Assembly (NCBI GenBank): GCA_019639135.1
Contig: JAHBSL010000006.1
Coordinates: forward strand, 62,001-126,000
Origin: Acidobacteriota bacterium
GTDB taxonomy: Bacteria > Acidobacteriota > Blastocatellia > Pyrinomonadales > Pyrinomonadaceae
Reading direction: 5' to 3'
DNA: 64,000 nucleotides
Shown here: one piece after another, positions 53,557 to 61,256 of the stretch
Layout: every line of letters begins with the position of its first letter
Position numbering within the stretch: the stretch's first letter is position 1
Translations under genes and position numbers: made by a program
The notes under the pieces: generated by a model
What the model was told of the DNA's origin: nothing
Databases searched by the model: none
Seen by the model: the letters and a program-made list of their open reading frames with translations, nothing else

Positions 53557-56500
53557 TTACATCGCAAACAAATCGTTTACCAAGGGTGCACAGTTCTGAC
53601 CAGGCGAAGTTCTCGCGGAGCGGACGAGACTGCCTGCCGAATCGACATCGGGTTCGATCAGCCATTCGGGGAGTTTCACCGGCTCATCCCTTTCGAGAAC
53701 AACGACACTTCGCTCCATCCCCGGGAGAAAGCTGATATCCGTGGAATCGGGGGGATATAGAGCAAGTATCCTTTCCAAAGCATGCGATGGTGACTCCTGC
53801 GGCAGAAAGAACCGCTGTTTACCGTGCTGGACTATGTTGATAAGACCCATGCTTCGGAGTTCGCGGATCTGCTCGAAGGTGGATGGGCACACTTCCGTAA
53901 GAGGAGACCCCTGAAACCTCGCGGTTCGGATCGTGATATCGCCGATTAGATTCACCGTGTTCTTCTCTAATTCGACTATCCTCAGTATCTCAGGCGCGGT
54001 TGTGGGAATATCGGAACGCAGTCCGAAATGACGGTGGAGATCCCGGAGCCATTCTTCCGAGATCTTCACGCCGACGAGTCTCGTGCCGTCATCCGTCGTT
54101 GTTCGAACGATGTTGAGCGCGTCCTGGCTGAGTGTCTTCAAATACTTCCAGATCGGGAGCAGTGCACCGCTGAGCAGATGTATAGTTTTGTGTTCATAGA
54201 GAGGGATCTTGCCTTCTTCTTCGAGCCACCATTTCTCAACCTTAGTTTTTGGGACTATGCGGTACTTCTGGTTCAACTCGCTTTCGCGGAGATACGAGAG
54301 GTTCCGGCCGGTCGGTTTTGAGATGGAGAACATCTGGTACCTTTCACCCGTCTCGGGATCTGTATGGGACAGTGTGCGGCGAACGGCGACAAACGATCCG
54401 TTCCCTCGATCCTGAAAGAACTGATGAACGCCGGTTTCCGATAGCTCTGAGTATCTCGCAGGTTTCGTGGCCACTTTCAGATCGAGCTTGTAATAGACCG
54501 TTTTCGCTGAAGTAAGAGCATCGGAGTGCAGAACCTGCGGCCGTTCGGCGATCTCGACCGACATCGCCTTCAAGTCCTCCATACCGTCATCCAGTTTTCC
54601 TTTCTGCTTCAAGTATTCCAGCGTCTCAAGAAATGTTTCGTAAAAGTAATCGAACAAAGCGTTCTGCCTATCCACTTCGAGTGAAAGGAGGCGATTCAAG
54701 AATCGTGGAATGTTGGTCTTCTCGCTATCCGGAACTACTTCCATCCCATCGACGGTCTTTACGAGTCCCATATCCTTGAGCGCCTGCTTCGGATCTTCGA
54801 TCCCCGCGATCTCACACCCTCGCATTATGCCTGTAAGTACGACATTCAAAGCCGAACGGCCTTCTTTCGATTCGAGATTGTACTTATCGAGATTACCGGC
54901 CTTCTCTGCACGCCTGTCACCTTTCGTAAGGGCGCCCATATTCCCGAGTCTGCGAGCGATCGTCGCCGAAAAGCGTTTCTCGCCACCAAGCTCTGTAAAC
55001 ACGAGTAGATAAACGGGCGGTGCTACCTGTCCCGTTCGGTGCGTTCGACCGAAATCCTGGATCTGCTTGTCGGCAGACCATTTGAGTTCTGCGGCGATGT
55101 GGAGACGGCGCTGTTTGTTTCCGACATGACATCCGGCGTGAAGGCTGTCGCCGGTCGAGGCGACCTCCGACATGATCGCGATCCGTTTGTCGCCGTTCTG
55201 GAACGCGTTCTTTTCGTGAAGATTAATGTGCTTTGATGGGACTCCCGGAAGTTGGCGGGGACGGTATTCGAGCGTGCCTTTGGCCGTTCTTATCAGGCGT
55301 CTCTTGCGTCCGGTCATCTCGGCAACGTTCTCAACTCCGAAGTAGTTCACCAGTTGATCAAGGGGATGCTCGGGAACTTCGAGGACGGACAGTTTATCAA
55401 GCAGTTCGGCCCTTAGCTGCAATGCCGCACGGCTCTCGACCTGATTGCCGTCAGCATCTAGAACAGGAATATATTCAATAGTTCCGCTGTACGGATTGGT
55501 GTGTTCCTGGAAACAGGCGGTCGGGAAACAGTTTGCGACAAGTCTTGTCAGAGTTTCACGCGGGCTGAAGTCGAGGCTGTCGATAGCTTCCTCCTGATCG
55601 GCCGCACGCTCGATCTGTTTCTTTGTCTGGCTCTCGCCGGTTCCGGTGATAGAGACCACAATGGACTCTTTTCGCCCCAGAGCATCTTCGATCTCGCGGA
55701 TCAGCGTCGGAACTTTGAAGGCTGTTATCAGATTGCGAAAACATCGCTGATGCTCCGCCCAGAACTGATTCACGGCCTGGCTTCGGGTCACCTTGCCGGA
55801 ATTGGTGAGATCCAAGGCCCGATGAATGTTCCGAAAGACCTCCTGCCAGCCCTGGGCCATGTTGTCGTACATCCGGCGCTGTGCGGGTGTGAGCCAATGG
55901 GTCACTTCGCGGAACTCCACCGCCAGGCCCGAATCCGGGTCGGTTCCCATACTCAGATTCCCGCACAGATACCGCCCCATCGCTTTCAAGTCGCGGCAGA
56001 CCATTTCGAGAGCACCGACACCTCCCGATTCGATTTCTTCGGCGAACTGCTCGAATCCAAGCGGAAAGTTCGTACCTTCTCCCCAAAGTCCGAGTCTTAA
56101 CATGTACGCAAGGTGACGCACTTCGCCGGCAGACGTTGCGGATGAATAAACAACTCTCAGGTCGGGAAACTTCATCGGGTCCTGAATTTCGAGTACTGCG
56201 GCTCCGGTTTGCGTAGATTTTCCGCGATCGTCAGCGAACGCGTATTTGGCCTTGTGGCCTTCATCGAAGATCACGACTCCTTCCCTTCCGAGCCAGCGGG
56301 TAATCTGATCTATACGGCGTTTACCGGATTTCGAACGGGCTATCAATGAGCGGTATGTGCAGAACATAATGCCGTCGCCAGTGTCGATCTCGCCATCGGT
56401 CGTAAAATCGTTTATGAGTTTTATTGGTGGCTTTAGGCCAAGCCTCGCGAATTCTTCCGACACTGCTTCGATGAGATCCGCTTTGACCGAGAACCAAACC

Positions 56501-56922
56501 GAACGTCGTCTTCCCTGGAACCAGTTATCTAGGACTATTCCGGCAAGAGTTGCCGTCTTTCCCGTTCCGGTTCCGTCTCCGATGCTTACCCCGGCCCGCG
56601 AGCCGTCGGCTAGTTTCTGCTCGTGAGCCTGACCTGCGTAGATGATCCTCTCAAGCTGCATAGCGGAGAGTTTCCCGGTTTCGGACAGTTCCCTTGGCAA
56701 ATGGGGACGATAAGTAATCGGCGGAGGCTCGACATTCGCGAGGCCCGGCGTCTCAACTATCACGCCCGGATGCGACGCTCCGCCTATAACGAATCGAGGT
56801 GCGTACGCTATTACCTGCGTAGTATCATCAGGCTCCGACGCCTCGACAGACAAGGTGGCCGCCGCCGTTGCTCTTGAACACGGCGCGGCTGTGCCCGCCG
56901 ATTGCTGGTAACTTGGTAACAT
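53557..56922 (-). CDS. Strawberry-notch-type SF2 helicase-like protein
   Basis: 1121 residues. Motif I is GDGTGTGKT (115-123), motif II DEGH at 220-223, motif III SATS, and a C-terminal motif VI-like [11 protein letters not shown], with the 'strawberry notch' pattern around [33 protein letters not shown]. These proteins are frequent on plasmids, phages and integrative elements near DNA methylases. Probably a DNA translocase or helicase in element maintenance, replication or defence. The Ala/Thr-rich first 45 residues look unconserved, so the start is uncertain. Confidence 0.85.
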   Translation of the reverse strand: MLPSYQQSAGTAAPCSRATAAATLSVEASEPDDTTQVIAYAPRFVIGGASHPGVIVETPGLANVEPPPITYRPHLPRELSETGKLSAMQLERIIYAGQAHEQKLADGSRAGVSIGDGTGTGKTATLAGIVLDNWFQGRRRSVWFSVKADLIEAVSEEFARLGLKPPIKLINDFTTDGEIDTGDGIMFCTYRSLIARSKSGKRRIDQITRWLGREGVVIFDEGHKAKYAFADDRGKSTQTGAAVLEIQDPMKFPDLRVVYSSATSAGEVRHLAYMLRLGLWGEGTNFPLGFEQFAEEIESGGVGALEMVCRDLKAMGRYLCGNLSMGTDPDSGLAVEFREVTHWLTPAQRRMYDNMAQGWQEVFRNIHRALDLTNSGKVTRSQAVNQFWAEHQRCFRNLITAFKVPTLIREIEDALGRKESIVVSITGTGESQTKKQIERAADQEEAIDSLDFSPRETLTRLVANCFPTACFQEHTNPYSGTIEYIPVLDADGNQVESRAALQLRAELLDKLSVLEVPEHPLDQLVNYFGVENVAEMTGRKRRLIRTAKGTLEYRPRQLPGVPSKHINLHEKNAFQNGDKRIAIMSEVASTGDSLHAGCHVGNKQRRLHIAAELKWSADKQIQDFGRTHRTGQVAPPVYLLVFTELGGEKRFSATIARRLGNMGALTKGDRRAEKAGNLDKYNLESKEGRSALNVVLTGIMRGCEIAGIEDPKQALKDMGLVKTVDGMEVVPDSEKTNIPRFLNRLLSLEVDRQNALFDYFYETFLETLEYLKQKGKLDDGMEDLKAMSVEIAERPQVLHSDALTSAKTVYYKLDLKVATKPARYSELSETGVHQFFQDRGNGSFVAVRRTLSHTDPETGERYQMFSISKPTGRNLSYLRESELNQKYRIVPKTKVEKWWLEEEGKIPLYEHKTIHLLSGALLPIWKYLKTLSQDALNIVRTTTDDGTRLVGVKISEEWLRDLHRHFGLRSDIPTTAPEILRIVELEKNTVNLIGDITIRTARFQGSPLTEVCPSTFEQIRELRSMGLINIVQHGKQRFFLPQESPSHALERILALYPPDSTDISFLPGMERSVVVLERDEPVKLPEWLIEPDVDSAGSLVRSARTSPGQNCAPLVNDLFAM

Positions 56923-56982
56923 TTCAGGGTGATGGTAGGTGTGGATTGAAGTCGGGCTCGCAGATGCCTGTTTCCGAATCCC

Positions 56983-57681
56983 TCAATCAACGTCGTAGCC
57001 GATGAAGTTGTCGTCGTTGATGAGCAGGTAATAGTACCCATTTCCGCAGCCTGCGTATTCCAGTGATAAGAACCCGCGAAAGTCCCCACTTTCGGCGTTG
57101 TATTCGGTTTCGATCGAGATGTCGTACCCGGCAAACTTCGCCCAACGGCCTGTGATGATCGTTCTTGCTGCCCTGGTTTGGATAGATTCGCGAAGCCGTT
57201 CGATCTCACGGGGATACCTCTTGGCGATCCGGTTCAGCGAGATCACCTTTCCGTCGATATTGGTTCCGGTCGTTATGTGCAACTCGTAGAGAGTTCTCGG
57301 GCGAAGTTCTTTATCCTGTTCCCAGGAATTCGGCTCGACTAGATCCTTTCTCCACGCATCGAAATCCGGAAGAGCAATACAGTCGAGAATAAACGGATTT
57401 GTAAAACTCGCCTCGCCCGCCATCCGCTTGTACTTTTCGATTATTTGATATTCTTTTCGAAGCTTTTCTTCACCTGTCGGTGGAGGCTTCAAAGGAATGA
57501 ATTGCGCATAGCGTGCGAGATCGGATTCGGACACTAAATATCCGCGTCGGCTGCTTCGCGGTTTGAACCGGCACAAACTGCCGGTGTCCGAAATGAAGAA
57601 TCGATCTTTCTTCCCATTAGTGCTTACGGCGCCAATAATTGAGCCGCTCTTTACGGCTTCGTGAAGTTCCTGGTAATTCAT
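56983..57681 (-). CDS. Protein of unknown function in methylase-helicase operon
   Basis: 232 residues, soluble, mixed alpha/beta, without recognised motifs (MNYQELHEAVKSGSIIGAVS at the start, GNGYYYLLINDDNFIGYDVD at the end). It lies 2 bp downstream of the methylase gene and 60 bp upstream of the helicase gene, all in one direction, so it is probably part of the same function. The C-terminus is aromatic-rich and may bind a partner. Confidence 0.5.
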   Translation of the reverse strand: MNYQELHEAVKSGSIIGAVSTNGKKDRFFISDTGSLCRFKPRSSRRGYLVSESDLARYAQFIPLKPPPTGEEKLRKEYQIIEKYKRMAGEASFTNPFILDCIALPDFDAWRKDLVEPNSWEQDKELRPRTLYELHITTGTNIDGKVISLNRIAKRYPREIERLRESIQTRAARTIITGRWAKFAGYDISIETEYNAESGDFRGFLSLEYAGCGNGYYYLLINDDNFIGYDVD

Positions 57682-57683
57682 AA

Positions 57684-58640
57684 TTATTCGGATCTGATCG
57701 TTTCGAAAGCTTCTTCAATGCTGTCGAAGCTCTCATGGCTGCAACATTGAACATCGACTTCCGGCCCTTTGACTGAGCGTTTGCGACCGAGGATCAAAGT
57801 CACGCCCACCGTTGTTCCATTGCGGTAGAACTCGCGGCCGGGAAGGCTGACAGATCTCGTAACTTGAATGCCGGGAAACATCGAATCCCAGAACCGCTTC
57901 CCCGAAACAGTTCCGGGTGAGCCTCCTTTGCCGAGGATGACAGCGAACCGGCCACCAGCCGCAAGTCGCCGCAGTGCGGAATCGACATGACGAAAACCAA
58001 ATCTGCTCTGATTTCGTTCAATGCGTCCTCCGCTTGATGAGAACGGCGGGTTCGCTAGGATCACGTTCGGGGTAAGAGTCTCCGGCAGGAGGTCATCGAT
58101 GAACTCGGCATCATGTCCGGTCGGTTCCAGACCGACAAGTGAAGCAAGGTCACGCCTTCTCAAATCGATCTCGTTACTGACAACCGTCGCACCGGCGGCC
58201 AAAGCCCAAACCGCAAGACTGCCGGTTCCGCATGAAGGTTCGAGCACGGTGTCGCTGTCATTCAAATTCAACAAGTATGAAGCAAGGTATGCGATCGGAG
58301 CGGGAGTGGAGAATTGTTGAAAGGTGATCTGTGTCGTGCTTCGCCACGATTGAGGCGGCAGTCTTCTTTGCAGAGGTCTTAATATTTCAAAGCAGTCGTC
58401 GGACGGTGTTTTCGAAGAGAGTAGTTGTTCTCCGTATTTTGTCTTTACGAGATAATTGAGAGCCGTCTCCGCGATCTCGTGACACAGATGCGGATCGATC
58501 AGTAAACCTTCAATTCCTGCCTCAGTGCACAAACCAAGCAGATCCCGATTCGTGATCTCCCTCTTCTTAATATCTATGATCGCGGCGATCCGCTCGATAA
58601 GAGTAAACGGGATACCCGGCAGTTCGTTTAGTCGGCTCAT
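57684..58640 (-). CDS. N6-adenine DNA-methyltransferase-like protein
   Basis: 318 residues: helical N-terminus (1-115), class I SAM-dependent methyltransferase fold with motif I LEPSCGTGSLAVWAL (133-147) and catalytic motif IV ANPPF (196-200). This is the adenine-N6 type (N-P-P-F). No separate specificity subunit or nuclease is next to it. In mobile elements such orphan methylases protect the element or act with strawberry-notch helicases. Followed by the unknown gene and the helicase in one operon. Confidence 0.85.
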   Translation of the reverse strand: MSRLNELPGIPFTLIERIAAIIDIKKREITNRDLLGLCTEAGIEGLLIDPHLCHEIAETALNYLVKTKYGEQLLSSKTPSDDCFEILRPLQRRLPPQSWRSTTQITFQQFSTPAPIAYLASYLLNLNDSDTVLEPSCGTGSLAVWALAAGATVVSNEIDLRRRDLASLVGLEPTGHDAEFIDDLLPETLTPNVILANPPFSSSGGRIERNQSRFGFRHVDSALRRLAAGGRFAVILGKGGSPGTVSGKRFWDSMFPGIQVTRSVSLPGREFYRNGTTVGVTLILGRKRSVKGPEVDVQCCSHESFDSIEEAFETIRSE

Positions 58641-58670
58641 GACGCCGCCTGCCAGCCGCTTCTTTATCTC

Positions 58671-59816
58671 CTAAGCCCGCGAAAGTTGTTGACTCGCTTG
58701 TTCGCGACATTCAGGGGTTAGATATTTGAGCCACTCGCGAATCGTGAGTTGTTGTATCGGCAATCCGGCAAGCAATGCCTCATCAATTCCTTTGATGGAT
58801 CGGTCCCATGTGAGGATGCGGACATCATCGTTAATTGCGAGAACTTTTTGATCCGCGTAACGAAGTCTAACTAATGCCGCAAGTGCCCGTGCCACATGGG
58901 GGTTGGTAAAGCTGTCATTGTCGAATGCGATTTCCAACAGTTTTCCGCGAGCGGTCTCAAGGATCTCCCTGTGGGAAGTCGCGACACCGCTATTTCCCAC
59001 AACGTATCGGTCAGAGAGGAATCTCTGGGCCGTTGCCGCTTTTAATGCTCCCTCTGTGACAAGAACGGGTTTGTCTAACGCCCGATAAGGATCGGCGTGA
59101 TGCAAAGGAGCGCCTGGGCCGCACCCGCTTCTTTCCTTCGAAGATGATAGCCAGACATAGCTTCCCGATCTATTCGGGACATGGCGCATAAACCGTATCT
59201 GACATGCTCGTATTAGTGCGTCAGGCCCCACGAACGGGATCAGCATTAGATCAGTGAACGAATCCTGCTCGCTCCAAAGCCGCAACGAGTCATTTGCATC
59301 TCTCCAGAACCCTGGTATTCCGGCGAAGGATTGAACTTCTCCTGCTTTTGCGAGCGATTCGATCAGCCGCTCGACCAATACTCTCCGTTCATTTACTGTT
59401 CGTGGAAGGTTTCCGTATTGCGAGTAATCTTGTATTCCTCGCTCTGACAAACCACCGCGTCCGTTAACGATCTCGTCGTTAGAGGAAGCTGGTGACAGTT
59501 CGATAAGCTTTCGAAAGACCTTATCTCGAATCGCAGGCGGAGCCAGGGCTTTCGAAACCTGGATTTTCTTCCGTTTCAGAGACCGGTTGAAGCTTCGGTT
59601 GAAGTCGAAGTCGAAATCGACACCGAATCCCTGGTGATAATAAACTCCCCACCCGTGCCGGCTGATTCGATCAGCATTCCGATTGGACCGGGCGCAGAAC
59701 GATATCGTTTCGGTTTGAGTTCTACTGCACCAATTCGGCTTTTCGCAGATATGGCACGGTCGGTTTCTGGAAACCCGCCTGTAACCGTTGCCTCTCTGAC
59801 CAAAGGTGACCACCAT
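58671..59816 (-). CDS. DUF3854/Toprim primase-like protein
   Basis: 381 residues. A zinc-finger-like part (CHICEKPNWCSRTQTETISFCAR, about 22-44) is followed by a linker and a DUF3854/Toprim domain (about 255-350) with KPVLVTEGALKAATAQRF and LLEIAFDNDSFTNPHV supplying the Glu and Asp-x-Asp metal site. It resembles plasmid and phage DUF3854 primase-like proteins, so a role in element replication is likely. The start is doubtful: an upstream frame (ATG at 59887) shifted by one base encodes MSKPIDYSKNPSLIQERSGG, which looks like the family N-terminus. Confidence 0.75.
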   Translation of the reverse strand: MVVTFGQRGNGYRRVSRNRPCHICEKPNWCSRTQTETISFCARSNRNADRISRHGWGVYYHQGFGVDFDFDFNRSFNRSLKRKKIQVSKALAPPAIRDKVFRKLIELSPASSNDEIVNGRGGLSERGIQDYSQYGNLPRTVNERRVLVERLIESLAKAGEVQSFAGIPGFWRDANDSLRLWSEQDSFTDLMLIPFVGPDALIRACQIRFMRHVPNRSGSYVWLSSSKERSGCGPGAPLHHADPYRALDKPVLVTEGALKAATAQRFLSDRYVVGNSGVATSHREILETARGKLLEIAFDNDSFTNPHVARALAALVRLRYADQKVLAINDDVRILTWDRSIKGIDEALLAGLPIQQLTIREWLKYLTPECREQASQQLSRA

Positions 59817-60049
59817 CCCTCAAATTGACCGCCGCTTCTTTCCTGTATAAGCGATGGATTTTTCGAGTAGTCAATTGGCTTTGACATCGTTTGGGAAGCT
59901 GCATTTTAACGTGTTACCTTTCCACTAATTTTTGAAATAAGAATATTTACTTTGTTATTAATCTCTGATAGAATTCCCGCCATTTAGTCAGGGTGCTATA
60001 TTGACCCGGTGCTTTTTTACAACTTAACGCTCCACGCGAGGGAGGACTT

Positions 60050-61177
60050 ATGTCGATACTTTCATCAGCCCAAGATGACAGGCGAAAGCGACTCGTCATC
60101 GGCTTCATTGTTCTTTTGCTTACTGCCCTTATCGCGCTTGGAGTAATGGCCAAGAACAACTGGCTTCCGCACACCGACCCACTGACAGGAAAAAAGACCG
60201 GCTGGTTCGGAAGAGAACTGCCCAATAACGCTTCAAGCAGTTGGAATCCGTTTGCGGTTCCGAGTCCCTCGCCACCGCCTCAGCTGAGCAAGGAATATAT
60301 CTATGCGGGTTCAAGATTGCTGGCGGTGGAGGACGCAGGGGCGAACGCAGCACCTCCGGCCGATCTCGCAGTCTGGCGTCCGTCAAGCGGAGTATGGTGG
60401 GTTTTGGGAGGACCTGGGTCGCAGCAGACGGCATTTCAATGGGGAGGCGGAAGCGATGTTCCGGTGCCAGGCGACTTTGACGGCGACGGCAAGACGGACT
60501 TTGCGATATTCAGGCCGAGCCAGGGGGAATGGTGGATCTTCAAATCATCGGACAGCACATATTACGCGACGAACTTTGGCACAAGCGTCGATCAGCCGGT
60601 GGTTGCGGATTATGACGGCGACGGCAGAACGGATATCGCGGTTTTCAGGCCGGATGCTCAGGCGGGGCTCGGTTACTGGTATGTGCTGAGAAGCTCGGAC
60701 GCTCAGGTTGACAGCTACCAGTACGGCCTGAACACTGATCTCCTCGCTCCGGCAGACTATGACGGCGACGGAAAGGCCGACCTTGCGGTCTTCAGGGCAT
60801 CGAACACCACGTTCTACTCCTATCTGAGTTCGCAGAGCACGACGATCAGCGTCGGGATGGGTACGAACGGGACGCCGGCCTCGGCAGATTACGACGGCGA
60901 CGGCAAGGCGAACTTCGCTCTGCTGAATGGCAATAGCTGGGTCATCATGAACGCCGCTCTCACCCAAACATCGAGCACCGCATGGCAGAACTCCGGCGAT
61001 ATCCCCGTCCCGAACGACTACGACGGCGACGGCATAGTAGATATCGCCACCTGGCGAGACTCCAACGGCACCTGGTACATCCGCCAATCAACAAAACTCG
61101 GCACTCAAGACGAACTCCGTCAAGTCCAATGGGGATCAAGCGGAGACATTCCAGTACCAGCGTTTTACAGGAGATAA
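60050..61177 (+). CDS. FG-GAP/VCBS-repeat membrane-anchored protein with RHS-tail motif
   Basis: 375 residues: N-terminal cytoplasmic segment, one membrane helix (about 15-34), a Pro-rich linker with LSKEYIYAGSRLLAVEDAGA (about 79-98) and five FG-GAP-type repeats (about 105-370, each DYDGDGKxDxAVFR, calcium-loop style). The YIYAGSRLLA motif is what normally ends RHS-repeat proteins in these bacteria; an RHS gene follows 80 bp downstream. A GGAGG site precedes the ATG. Likely surface protein linked to the RHS protein. Confidence 0.75.
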   Translation: MSILSSAQDDRRKRLVIGFIVLLLTALIALGVMAKNNWLPHTDPLTGKKTGWFGRELPNNASSSWNPFAVPSPSPPPQLSKEYIYAGSRLLAVEDAGANAAPPADLAVWRPSSGVWWVLGGPGSQQTAFQWGGGSDVPVPGDFDGDGKTDFAIFRPSQGEWWIFKSSDSTYYATNFGTSVDQPVVADYDGDGRTDIAVFRPDAQAGLGYWYVLRSSDAQVDSYQYGLNTDLLAPADYDGDGKADLAVFRASNTTFYSYLSSQSTTISVGMGTNGTPASADYDGDGKANFALLNGNSWVIMNAALTQTSSTAWQNSGDIPVPNDYDGDGIVDIATWRDSNGTWYIRQSTKLGTQDELRQVQWGSSGDIPVPAFYRR

Positions 61178-61256
61178 CTTGAGTCAACATTTGACGTTGT
61201 TAATTGTAAATATGTAAATAATGGAGACTTTTTGCTGCTAATATTCGGAGAAGATC

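Noticed and set aside
46356..59887. Duplicate of the tRNA-Thr 3' end (attR)
   Set aside because: Visible intergenic regions were scanned for the T-arm sequence; no copy seen. Degenerate copies could be missed by eye.
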